The position numbers and the translations under genes were made by a program. From assembly GCF_900129025.1 (NCBI RefSeq), contig NZ_FQUM01000003.1:434001-498000 (forward strand): a stretch of DNA of 64,000 nucleotides, read 5' to 3'. The first letter of the stretch is position 1; every line of letters starts with the position of its first letter. Below the pieces are notes generated by a model. The model was not told the origin of the DNA, did no database searches, and saw nothing but the letters and a program-made list of their open reading frames with translations. This document shows positions 37,075 through 45,591 of this stretch, in pieces. The stretch is from Mariniphaga anaerophila (GTDB taxonomy: Bacteria > Bacteroidota > Bacteroidia > Bacteroidales > Prolixibacteraceae).

Positions 37075-37617
37075 TCAGACTTCTATCCCGTAAATCAACG
37101 GATGACAATCCTTCATAAAAAATGAATGAGTTTGCTCATCCAGCAATTGCGGAAAGGACATTAACGACAACTCCAACGGATTTCCTCCACTGCGGTACGG
37201 AGGCTGCACATAATAGTAATCGTTTAAACGAAAACCGATTCGCTGGTAAAAACCAATCCGCCGCCGGGCAATTTCCGTTTCAGGCTTTTCTACCTCGAGA
37301 ATTATCGGTTCGCAGCTTTCCTCAATAAAATTCTCGAGCAGCTTTCTGCCTACTCCTCCACCACGAACCTGCGGGCTGGTTGCAAAATGCTCAACAAAAC
37401 GCAATCCGTTGAAATGCCACCAGAAAAAAATCCCCGCAAAGGCATCATCTTTTAGTATTGTTTCGAAATGATACAGCGGTTGTTCCAGCAACTCAAGTTG
37501 TGCAGGCAACATCCTGCGTTCGTCATCAGGAAAAGCATCTACATACAACTGCCAGGCCTTTTCAAAGCAATCATCTTCCTTTCCAAAAATTCGTTGTCTT
37601 ACTAATTTTCTCTCCAT
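37075..37617 (-). CDS. GNAT-family N-acetyltransferase
   Basis: The 180-residue protein has the GNAT core with the acetyl-CoA loop in VEHFATSPQVRGGGVGRKLLENFI, then IILEVEKPETEIARRRIGFYQRIGF as the final strand-helix unit. The acceptor substrate is unknown. It converges with the PBP gene and is divergent from glgB. A hairpin with a T-run lies upstream of its start on its own strand (37668-37697). Confidence 0.83.
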   Translation of the reverse strand: MERKLVRQRIFGKEDDCFEKAWQLYVDAFPDDERRMLPAQLELLEQPLYHFETILKDDAFAGIFFWWHFNGLRFVEHFATSPQVRGGGVGRKLLENFIEESCEPIILEVEKPETEIARRRIGFYQRIGFRLNDYYYVQPPYRSGGNPLELSLMSFPQLLDEQTHSFFMKDCHPLIYGIEV

Positions 37618-37667
37618 ATTTCATCGTTTCAGAGTCGGCAAATGTTCGTTTTTTTCTCCCGATTACC

Positions 37668-37697
37668 AAAAAAAAACAGTGTTGGATATTTCAACAC
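37668..37697 (-). terminator. Terminator-like hairpin upstream of the GNAT gene
   Basis: On the minus strand GTGTTG / CAACAC with a 7-base loop is followed by TG and nine T residues. No minus-strand gene ends here; the GNAT gene begins 51 bases downstream. It is either a leader attenuator or a stop for antisense transcription from glgB. Confidence 0.5.
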
Positions 37698-37780
37698 AAC
37701 CAACTTTCAAAAAAAAATTCTTTTCCAAAGAACTCACCAACAGGTTAAATAAAACATGAATTCCCCTCATTTAACTCCAA

Positions 37781-37815
37781 TTTTGTTAACAAGTTTAAGT
37801 CTTTGCTTATCTTTA
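37781..37815 (+). promoter_or_regulatory. Probable promoter of glgB
   Basis: TTTTG (37781-37785), 22 bases, and TATCTTTA (37808-37815) approximate the Bacteroidota pattern with one mismatch at the last -7 position. It lies downstream of an alternative ATG at 37756, supporting 37828 as the glgB start. Confidence 0.45.
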
Positions 37816-37827
37816 GGCAAAAAGATT

Positions 37828-39846
37828 ATGGGGAAAAACATACCAAGACTAGTACAGGATGATATGTGGCTGCAACCCTATACAGATGCTATTGTTAACC
37901 GAATTAAGGCAGCCCGCACAAAAGAAAAAGAACTGGCAGGAGATACTTCGCTTTACGACTTTGCCAGCGGTCATCTCTACTTTGGGTTACATAAAACCAC
38001 AGATGGCTGGGCAATTAGAGAATGGGCTCCAAATGCTACCTATCTGTTTCTGATAGGTTCATTTAACAATTGGGAAGAACAAAAGAAATATGCATTTGAA
38101 CCGTTGCAAAACGGAGTTTGGGAACTTCGGCTAAAAGATAGCGAATTGCGCCACGGCGACCTTTATGCACTTTCGATGCACTGGGCATTGGATTACGGCA
38201 AGCGTATTCCTGCCTGGGCAAATTATGTGGTTCAGGATCCGGAAACCCACGTTTTTAACGCACAGGTGTGGTACCCCGGAAACGGGTACGAATGGGTAAA
38301 CAACGAGTTCAAAGGAGTAACCGGTCCTCCGCTTATTTACGAAGCTCACATTGGCATGTCGGGCGAAGAAGGATGCGTGCATACCTACAACGAATTCAGA
38401 GAAAACATGCTGCCGCGAATAAAAGCCAACGGGTACAACACCGTTCAGCTGATGGCAATTCCCGAACACCCCTACTACGGAAGTTTCGGATACCATGTTT
38501 CCAGTTTCTTTGCGCCCTCATCGCGGTTCGGCACGCCGGATGAACTCAGGCAACTGATTGACGAAGCACACGAAATGGGGCTGGCAGTAATTATGGACAT
38601 TGTACATTCTCATGCCGTAAAAAACGAAATTGAAGGGCTGGGAAAATATGACGGCACACGCTACCAGTTTTTTCACGAAGGCGGGCGGGGCGAACACCCG
38701 GCATGGGACTCCTACTGTTTCAACTACGGAAAAAACGAAGTGGTTCATTTTTTACTCTCCAACATAAAATACTGGCTCGAAGAGTTCAGGTTCGACGGAT
38801 TCAGGTTTGATGGTGTTACCAGCATGCTCTATTTTGACCACGGACTAGGAAAGGCTTTCACCGGTTACGACGACTATTTTGGAGGAAATGTGGACACAGA
38901 TGCCACTACCTATTTCACCCTTGCCAACAAATTAATAAAGCAGATAAAGAAAAATTCCATCTCTATTGCAGAAGATATGAGCGGAATGCCCGGACTGGCT
39001 GTTCCTGTTAAACACGGTGGGTTGGGATTCGACTACCGCATGGCAATGGGCGTGCCCGATTATTGGATCAAACTCATCAAAGAAAAAAAAGACGACGAGT
39101 GGGAAGTAGGCGATATTTTTTACAACCTCACATCCAAAAGGCTCGACGAGAAAGTGGTAAGCTATGCCGAGTCTCACGATCAGGCGCTGGTGGGAGACAA
39201 AACCATTATTTTCCGGCTTATCGACAAAGAAATGTATTACAGCATGCGCAAAGACCAGCCCAACCTGACGGTTGACCGCGGCATTGCCCTGCATAAAATG
39301 ATTCGGCTGATTACGGCAACTACTGCCGGGGGAGCCTACTTAAACTTTATGGGGAATGAATTCGGGCATCCCGAGTGGATCGATTTTCCGCGCGAAGGAA
39401 ACGGATGGTCATACAGCCATTGCCGAAGGCTCTGGAGCATTGCAGACGACCCTGAATTAAAGTACACCTGGTTGTACGATTTCGACAAAGAGATGATCCA
39501 TTTCATTAGCGAGCACAAGCTGCTGACCATTCCATCCGTTGATTTTGTAATGGAAAACAAACCGGATAAAGTACTGGCTTACCACCGCGGACTGTTTCTT
39601 TTTGTGTTCAATTTTAATCCGACGCACTCGTTTACAGATTATGGAATTCCGCTGGGAGCCGGGAAATACAAAGTGGTTCTGAACACCGATTCAGGTCGGT
39701 TTGGAGGGCAGGATCGTGTTGACGAAGATATTCCATACTACACCCTGCCCAGCGGAGGATTAACCAGCCAGCACTACCTGAAACTTTATCTACCGGCGCG
39801 CACGGCTATGGTTTTAAAAAAGATTGATTTTCCAAAAGTGAAGTAA
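37828..39846 (+). CDS. glgB: 1,4-alpha-glucan branching enzyme, eukaryotic-like GH13
   Basis: The 672-residue enzyme makes alpha-1,6 branches in glycogen. A CBM48-like N-terminal domain (GWAIREWAPNATYLFLIGSFNNW) precedes the GH13 barrel with DIVHSHAVKN, RFDGFRFDGVTSM (nucleophile Asp), SIAEDMSG (acid Glu) and SYAESHDQALVG. Sequence around the active site (VTSMLYFDHG, DYFGGNVDTDA, GGLGFDYRMAMG) resembles animal and plant branching enzymes more than E. coli GlgB, and the protein lacks the extra N-terminal domain of the latter. It leads the glycogen cluster; the GSCFA gene starts 6 bases later. Confidence 0.93.
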   Translation: MGKNIPRLVQDDMWLQPYTDAIVNRIKAARTKEKELAGDTSLYDFASGHLYFGLHKTTDGWAIREWAPNATYLFLIGSFNNWEEQKKYAFEPLQNGVWELRLKDSELRHGDLYALSMHWALDYGKRIPAWANYVVQDPETHVFNAQVWYPGNGYEWVNNEFKGVTGPPLIYEAHIGMSGEEGCVHTYNEFRENMLPRIKANGYNTVQLMAIPEHPYYGSFGYHVSSFFAPSSRFGTPDELRQLIDEAHEMGLAVIMDIVHSHAVKNEIEGLGKYDGTRYQFFHEGGRGEHPAWDSYCFNYGKNEVVHFLLSNIKYWLEEFRFDGFRFDGVTSMLYFDHGLGKAFTGYDDYFGGNVDTDATTYFTLANKLIKQIKKNSISIAEDMSGMPGLAVPVKHGGLGFDYRMAMGVPDYWIKLIKEKKDDEWEVGDIFYNLTSKRLDEKVVSYAESHDQALVGDKTIIFRLIDKEMYYSMRKDQPNLTVDRGIALHKMIRLITATTAGGAYLNFMGNEFGHPEWIDFPREGNGWSYSHCRRLWSIADDPELKYTWLYDFDKEMIHFISEHKLLTIPSVDFVMENKPDKVLAYHRGLFLFVFNFNPTHSFTDYGIPLGAGKYKVVLNTDSGRFGGQDRVDEDIPYYTLPSGGLTSQHYLKLYLPARTAMVLKKIDFPKVK

Positions 39847-39852
39847 TTGGCG

Positions 39853-40869
39853 ATGAAATTCCAGACAGAAATAGAACTTCCGCAGTTTTGCTGGAAAACA
39901 GGATACCGAAAACGCAATCTTTTTATGGGTTCCTGCTTTACCGAAAATGTGGGCAATAAAATGGCCGGACTTAAATATCCGGTGGATATTAATCCGTTTG
40001 GAATTTTATACAACCCTGTTTCTGTGGCAAACGGCCTGCGGTTTCTTCTCGAAAAAAAGAAGTTTGCAAAAAACGACTTAATTCAGAATAACGGACTGTG
40101 GCACAGTTTTTTTCACCACAGCAGATTCTCGTCGCCCGATGCAGAAGAAACCCTCGATGCAATTAACAACAGAATTGAATCCTCTGCAGAATTTCTCAAA
40201 AATGCCGGGTTTCTGTTTCTGACATTTGGCACAGCCTGGGTTTATGCGTACAATAAAACCGGACAAACGGTTTCCAACTGCCACAAAATTCCGGAAAAAG
40301 AGTTCCGCCGTTTTAGGCTGACTCCCGACGAAATCACAGAGAATTACAAGCAGTTGTTTTCTGAAATACGACAAATAAATCCGGAAATAAAATTGATTTT
40401 TACAGTCAGCCCAATCAGGCACTGGAAAGACGGAGCCATCGAAAACCAGCGCAGCAAATCAACCCTGCTGCTGGCAATCGACCAACTGGTGAATGAACTC
40501 GGAAAAGAAAACTGCGATTATTTTCCGGCTTATGAAATTGTGATGGACGAACTCCGCGATTACCGGTTTTATGCAGACGATATGATACATCTTTCGAACT
40601 CGGCAATTAATCATATTTGGGAGAAATTTCAAATGGCGCTGATTGACGAAGAGAGCCGGAATATTTCGAAAAAAGTAAAAAACTTAATTACTGCGGTGAA
40701 TCATAAACCGTTTAACAGGCAAACAAAAGAGCACCAGCAATTTTTAACAGAAAGCCTGCAAAAGACACAGGATATTCAGAATAGATTTCCATATCTGAAC
40801 CTGGCCTCTGAACAGGATTATTTTTTAACGCAATTAACTGAAATTAAAAACATACAATTCAAATTATGA
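39853..40869 (+). CDS. GSCFA domain protein
   Basis: The 338-residue protein is defined by the GSCFA family opening, LFMGSCFTENVGNKM, and by LFLTFGTAWVYAYN and FTVSPIRHWKDGAIENQ. The family has an SGNH-hydrolase-like layout (a GSCF block, a later SPIRH block and a DMIHLS block near residue 243), so an esterase or acyl transferase activity is possible but unproven. It lies between branching and debranching enzyme genes, 6 bases after glgB and overlapping the next gene by 4 bases. The ATG at 39853 is preferred over a TTG at 39847. Confidence 0.82.
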   Translation: MKFQTEIELPQFCWKTGYRKRNLFMGSCFTENVGNKMAGLKYPVDINPFGILYNPVSVANGLRFLLEKKKFAKNDLIQNNGLWHSFFHHSRFSSPDAEETLDAINNRIESSAEFLKNAGFLFLTFGTAWVYAYNKTGQTVSNCHKIPEKEFRRFRLTPDEITENYKQLFSEIRQINPEIKLIFTVSPIRHWKDGAIENQRSKSTLLLAIDQLVNELGKENCDYFPAYEIVMDELRDYRFYADDMIHLSNSAINHIWEKFQMALIDEESRNISKKVKNLITAVNHKPFNRQTKEHQQFLTESLQKTQDIQNRFPYLNLASEQDYFLTQLTEIKNIQFKL

Positions 40870-42809
40870 GCTACCTCAAATTTGACAAAGAACAATTGGT
40901 AAACCTGGAGTACTCGCTAAACCGCGAAATTTTGCGCTCTAACCGCGCAGGCTCCTACATCAGCACCACATTAAACGGCTGCAACACCCGTAAGTATCAT
41001 GGGTTATTGGTTTGCCCGATTAACAATTTCGGAGGAGAAAAACACGTTTTGCTTTCGTCGCTCGACGTATCGCTGATACAGGATAACGAAGAATTCAGGC
41101 TGGGAATACACCGGTACAAAGGTGGTTCGTACGATCCCAAAGGGCATATTTACATCGAAAACATTGAGCTCGATTACCTGCCGAAAATAAGCTACCGAAT
41201 TGGCAATGCCCTGTTAACCATGGAACGGTTGCTGGTGGAAAAGAAAGAACAGATTCTGATTCGCTACACGTTAAGCGACACCACAAAAGAAACAATCGTA
41301 CGGTTTAAACCGTTCCTGGCGTTCAGAAATATTCACAGCCTGAGCAAAGCCAACCTCTTTGTAAATTCAAAATTTCAATCGGTATCCAACGGTGCTAGTA
41401 TGCGTCTTTACGACGGCTATCCGGATCTGTTCATGCAGTTCAACAAAAAAAACGATTTCATTCCTGTGCCGGACTGGTATTACAACATTGAGTACCTCAA
41501 AGAATTACACCGCGGATACGAGTACCTGGAAGACCTGTTTGTTCCCGGTTATTTTGAGCTTTCGATGAAACCAGGGGAGACTGTAATTTTTGCTGCGGGC
41601 ACAGAACTTTCAAATCCGAACACACTTAAGCAACGTTTTACCAGGGAACAAAACAAACGCACCCGGCGATTCACTTTTCTCAGTTCCCTGAAAAATGCCT
41701 GCGAACAATTTGTCCTTCAGAAAAAAAACGAAACGAGCATTATTGCCGGCTTTCCCTGGTACAACAGCATTACCCGCCAGGCATTCGTTGCTCTTCCGGG
41801 GCTGGCATTGGGCACCGGCAAAAATTCCCTGTTTGCAGATGTTCTTACTACCTATAAAAAACATATTAAAAACGGACTGCTCCCCGACACCATCGACAGT
41901 CAGCAGCCCACTTACAATTCGGCCGACGCGTCGCTTTGGTTTATTTGGGCAGTGCAGCAGTATGCAAAAACACAACGCTCACCAAGAGGGGTTTGGCTCA
42001 ATTATAGTTTTACCGTAAAAGAAATTCTGGAAGCTTACCGGAATTCGTTACCGGATTTTCTGGAAATGACAAGCGACGGATTGCTCTGTGCCGAAAAAGA
42101 AAACACCGCCCTCACCTGGATGGATTCCTATTCGGAAGGAAAACCGGTAGTGCAACGGGCAGGGCTGGCTGCAGAAATTAATGCACTGTGGTACAATGCC
42201 ATAGTTTTTGCTTTGGAAATGGCAAAAATTTCCAACGATTCTAAATTTATAAAAGAATGGGAAGCAATGCCACAAAAGATGGGAGATGCTTTTTTGCGCA
42301 CGTTCTGCAGCGAGGGGCACGATCATCTTGCCGATGTGGTGAAGGACGGAATCCGGGACTGGGCAGTGCGCCCCAATATGGTAATTGCCGCTGCCATGGA
42401 TTATTCGCCGCTTTCAAAAGAACAAAGGAAACATATTTTAAGTGAAGCAAAAAGACGGTTATTAACACCACGCGGACTTCGCACTTTGTCGCCCGACCAC
42501 CTCAGGTACAAAGGCATAATTCAGGGCGGACCCGATCAAAGAGAATCGGCAGTACACATGGGAGCTGCTTATCCCTGGCTCATACAGTTTTTCGTAAAAG
42601 CATACCTGGAAATTCACGGAAGAGGAGGACTGCCCTTTGTAAAGCAAATACTCGAAAGATTTGAAGAAACAGTTACCGAACACTGCGTTGGCACTCTTTC
42701 TGAAACATACAACGGAGACCCGCCACACAAAGCCAAAGGTGCAACATCGCAGGCCTGGAATGTTGCGGGAATAGTTAATGCATTGCATCTCATGCAAAAC
42801 TGTAAATAA
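40866..42809 (+). CDS. Glycogen debranching enzyme, bacterial/archaeal type (GH133)
   Basis: The 647-residue protein has the GDE N-terminal beta domain (SNRAGSYISTTLNGCNTRKYHGLL, ISYRIGNALLTMERLLVEKKE) and a C-terminal (alpha/alpha)6 amylo-alpha-1,6-glucosidase domain with SADASLWFIWAVQQY, LTWMDSYSEG, GLAAEINALWYNA and LRYKGIIQGGPDQRE. It should hydrolyse the alpha-1,6 linkages of limit glycogen. Its ATG overlaps the GSCFA stop by 4 bases, and a GT4 gene follows after 14 bases. Confidence 0.93.
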   Translation: MSYLKFDKEQLVNLEYSLNREILRSNRAGSYISTTLNGCNTRKYHGLLVCPINNFGGEKHVLLSSLDVSLIQDNEEFRLGIHRYKGGSYDPKGHIYIENIELDYLPKISYRIGNALLTMERLLVEKKEQILIRYTLSDTTKETIVRFKPFLAFRNIHSLSKANLFVNSKFQSVSNGASMRLYDGYPDLFMQFNKKNDFIPVPDWYYNIEYLKELHRGYEYLEDLFVPGYFELSMKPGETVIFAAGTELSNPNTLKQRFTREQNKRTRRFTFLSSLKNACEQFVLQKKNETSIIAGFPWYNSITRQAFVALPGLALGTGKNSLFADVLTTYKKHIKNGLLPDTIDSQQPTYNSADASLWFIWAVQQYAKTQRSPRGVWLNYSFTVKEILEAYRNSLPDFLEMTSDGLLCAEKENTALTWMDSYSEGKPVVQRAGLAAEINALWYNAIVFALEMAKISNDSKFIKEWEAMPQKMGDAFLRTFCSEGHDHLADVVKDGIRDWAVRPNMVIAAAMDYSPLSKEQRKHILSEAKRRLLTPRGLRTLSPDHLRYKGIIQGGPDQRESAVHMGAAYPWLIQFFVKAYLEIHGRGGLPFVKQILERFEETVTEHCVGTLSETYNGDPPHKAKGATSQAWNVAGIVNALHLMQNCK

Positions 42810-42823
42810 AAATATTACCGGTT

Positions 42824-44113
42824 ATGAAAGTATTAATGTTTGGTTGGGAATTTCCACCCCATATTTCAGGAGGATTGGGGACAGCCTGTTACGGGCTGAC
42901 AAAAGGATTGGCCTCATTAAAAAATACGGAAGTACTTTTTGTCGTACCAAAAGCGTTTGGCGACGAAGACCAGTCTTTAATACAACTTATTGGAGCAAAC
43001 AAAACGGCAATTGCCCAAAAGGAGTTTCTATTTAACGAAACAGGGACGAAAATCGATTATCTCGAAGTAAATTCTGAAGTAATTCCATATGTAACCGAAG
43101 AAGAGTTCTGGACACTGAAAAACCAGACTACCTATAAAAAGGCAAGGTTCATAAAAACCGACGAAGGATTCAATGTCGATTTTAGCGGCGGTTACGGTCC
43201 CAACCTCATTGGCGAAATAAAAAATTATGCTGTTGTTGCCGATATTATTGCCCGGGAAAACGATTTTGACATCATTCACGCCCACGACTGGCTGGCTTAC
43301 CCGGCAGGCATTGCAGCCAAAAGAGCTTCCGGAAAGCCCCTGGTCATTCATGTTCATGCCACCGATTTTGACCGAAGCGGCGGAAATGTAAACCCAACCG
43401 TTTACGCCATTGAACGTGAAGGCATGGAAATAGCCGATAAAATTATCGCCGTTAGCAACTTCACCCGGCAAACCATCATCGAAAAATACAATATTCCTCC
43501 TGAAAAAATTGTTACGGTTTACAATGCTGTTGAACCGCAAACAAATAAACACAACTTAAACATCAAAAAAGGAGTAAACGAAAAACTGGTGACTTTTCTG
43601 GGACGGATTACCATGCAAAAAGGCCCCGAATATTTTATTGAAGCCGCCCACCTGGTTCTAAAAAAGAAAGATAATGTGCGATTTGTAATGGCAGGCAGCG
43701 GCGATAAAATGGCAGAAATGGTAGAACGGGTAGCTCATTTGGGAATGGCAGACAAGTTTCATTTTACAGGCTTTCTGGAAGGTGAAGATGTTAACCAGAT
43801 GTTTCAGATGACCGATGTATTTGTAATGCCTTCAGTGTCGGAGCCATTCGGTATTGTTCCGCTGGAAGCAATGCAAGCCGATGTGCCGGTAATAATTTCT
43901 AACCAATCGGGCGTATCCGAAATATTAAAACACGCCATAAAAATTGACTTTTGGGATACTTACGCCATGGCCGATGCAATATACGGGCTGCTTACTTATC
44001 CGGCGCTTTCGGGCTTTCTGAAAAAATCGGGAAAGAAGGAAGTAGGCGGATTAAAATGGCACCATTCGGCCAAACGTGTTCAGGAAATTTACGAGAATTT
44101 ATTAAATGTTTAA
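42824..44113 (+). CDS. GT4 glycosyltransferase, glycogen synthase-like
   Basis: The 429-residue protein has a GT-B fold with MKVLMFGWEFPPHISGGLG at the start, DIIHAHDWLAYPAGIAAKR, a donor-binding region VTFLGRITMQKGPEYFIEAA and the retaining motif SEPFGIVPLEAMQADVPVI. The start and the HDWL segment resemble glycogen/starch synthases. With branching, debranching, GH57 and phosphorylase genes around it and no classical glgA in the window, it probably makes the glucan chain from a nucleotide sugar. Confidence 0.87.
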   Translation: MKVLMFGWEFPPHISGGLGTACYGLTKGLASLKNTEVLFVVPKAFGDEDQSLIQLIGANKTAIAQKEFLFNETGTKIDYLEVNSEVIPYVTEEEFWTLKNQTTYKKARFIKTDEGFNVDFSGGYGPNLIGEIKNYAVVADIIARENDFDIIHAHDWLAYPAGIAAKRASGKPLVIHVHATDFDRSGGNVNPTVYAIEREGMEIADKIIAVSNFTRQTIIEKYNIPPEKIVTVYNAVEPQTNKHNLNIKKGVNEKLVTFLGRITMQKGPEYFIEAAHLVLKKKDNVRFVMAGSGDKMAEMVERVAHLGMADKFHFTGFLEGEDVNQMFQMTDVFVMPSVSEPFGIVPLEAMQADVPVIISNQSGVSEILKHAIKIDFWDTYAMADAIYGLLTYPALSGFLKKSGKKEVGGLKWHHSAKRVQEIYENLLNV

Positions 44114-44137
44114 CCAAGCGACGAAATAAAATAAGGA

Positions 44138-45472
44138 ATGAAAACGATATGTCTATTTTTTGAAGTGCATCAACCATTCAGGCACCGCAAATACAGGTTT
44201 TTTGACATTGGCAACGACCATTACTATTACGACGATTATGCCAATGAAACCATCATGAGAAAAATCGCAGAAAAAAGTTATCTGCCCACCAACCGGGTTT
44301 TGTTGAAACTGGCAAAAGAACTGAACGGCAATTTCAAAGTTGCGTTTTCCCTGTCGGGGGTTGCCATGGAACAATTCGAACTGTATGCTCCGGAAGTAAT
44401 TGATTCATTCAAAGAACTAACCCGGACAGGGTGCGTCGAATTCCTTTCAGAAACTTATTCGCATTCACTTGCATCGCTAAAGGACAAAACTGTCTTTGAA
44501 GAACAGGTCAGGCTTCACGACCAGAAAATTTTTGAGCTGTTTGGTCAGAAACCCAAAGTATTCAAAAACACGGAAATGATCTATTCTGACGACATCGGCG
44601 CTCAGGTTTGTCAGATGGGATACCAAGGCATGCTCACCGAAGGAGCCCGCCATATTCTGGGATGGAAAAGCCCCAACTTTTTGTATGTAAATGCCCGCAA
44701 TCCGAGGCTGAAAGTGTTGATGCGCAATTTCAAACTAAGTGACGATATTTCGTTTCGTTTCTCAAATAACAACTGGTCGGAATATCCGCTCACCGCTGAA
44801 AAATTTACAGGGTGGCTGAAAAAACTCGATTCTAACGAAGAGGTGGTAAATCTGTTTTTAAGTTATGAATCGTTTGGCGAGCGCCAGCCCAAAGAAAGTG
44901 GAATTTTTGAATTTCTGGAGCGTTGGGCACAGCTTGTGGCAGAAGACAATTCACTGAAATTTGCTACGCCTTCACAAATCATCAAAGAGCTTCAGCCGGT
45001 TTCGGTGGTAAGTGTTCCCAACCCGATTTCGTGGGCCGACGAAGAGCGGGATTTAACGGCCTGGCTGGGGAACGAAATGCAGAAAGAGGCATTTGAAAAC
45101 CTTTACGAACTGCGGCGAAGAATGGCTTCATGCACTGATCCGAAATTAATCAGAGACTGGAATTACCTCCAGATTAGCGACCATTTTTATTACATGTCAA
45201 CAAAATTCTTTTCCAGCGGCGAAGCCCACAGTTACTACAATCCGTTCGAATCGCCCTACGAAGCATTTATTAATTACATGAATGTTTTAAGCGATTTTAA
45301 AATACGGCTGAATGCGGTAACTCCGGAAAACGAAAAGGAACAGGAAGTGGCAGCGCTGCACAAACTTCTTGCCTCGAAAGAACAAAAAATAAAAAAGATG
45401 GAGGCAGAATTACAAAGGCTCCAAAAACCAAAGACACGACAAAAAAAGACGACAAAAAAACGAAAAGCATAA
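44138..45472 (+). CDS. GH57 glycoside hydrolase (alpha-amylase/4-alpha-glucanotransferase type) with coiled-coil tail
   Basis: The 444-residue protein has GH57 regions: FFEVHQPFRHR near the N-terminus, FLSETYSHSLASLKDK, and VFKNTEMIYSDDIG with the probable nucleophile Glu. Activity on alpha-1,4-glucan is expected. The last 55 residues form a predicted coiled coil (LHKLLASKEQKIKKMEAELQRL) ending in a Lys/Arg-rich stretch, an unusual addition. It is the last of the tightly spaced glycogen genes, 24 bases after the GT4 gene. Confidence 0.88.
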   Translation: MKTICLFFEVHQPFRHRKYRFFDIGNDHYYYDDYANETIMRKIAEKSYLPTNRVLLKLAKELNGNFKVAFSLSGVAMEQFELYAPEVIDSFKELTRTGCVEFLSETYSHSLASLKDKTVFEEQVRLHDQKIFELFGQKPKVFKNTEMIYSDDIGAQVCQMGYQGMLTEGARHILGWKSPNFLYVNARNPRLKVLMRNFKLSDDISFRFSNNNWSEYPLTAEKFTGWLKKLDSNEEVVNLFLSYESFGERQPKESGIFEFLERWAQLVAEDNSLKFATPSQIIKELQPVSVVSVPNPISWADEERDLTAWLGNEMQKEAFENLYELRRRMASCTDPKLIRDWNYLQISDHFYYMSTKFFSSGEAHSYYNPFESPYEAFINYMNVLSDFKIRLNAVTPENEKEQEVAALHKLLASKEQKIKKMEAELQRLQKPKTRQKKTTKKRKA

Positions 45473-45549
45473 CCTGCTTCTGCATGTTATTTCATTGCTA
45501 TTCAATACAAAATATTTTTCAGTTACAGGACAGATGTAAATAGAAAGTT

Positions 45550-45557
45550 TATTTTTG
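45550..45557 (+). promoter_or_regulatory. -7 promoter element of the phosphorylase gene
   Basis: TATTTTTG followed by C matches TAnnTTTG, 34 bases before the ATG at 45592. No clear -33 element is present. It suggests that the phosphorylase and following genes have a promoter separate from the glgB operon. Confidence 0.5.
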
Positions 45558-45591
45558 CACAACAAATTAGGGTCAAGAACAAAATAAAAAC

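Noticed and set aside
37756-37827. ATG at 37756 as the glgB start
   Set aside because: A promoter-like element lies at 37781-37815, downstream of it, and the added 24 residues are hydrophobic and unlike the family.
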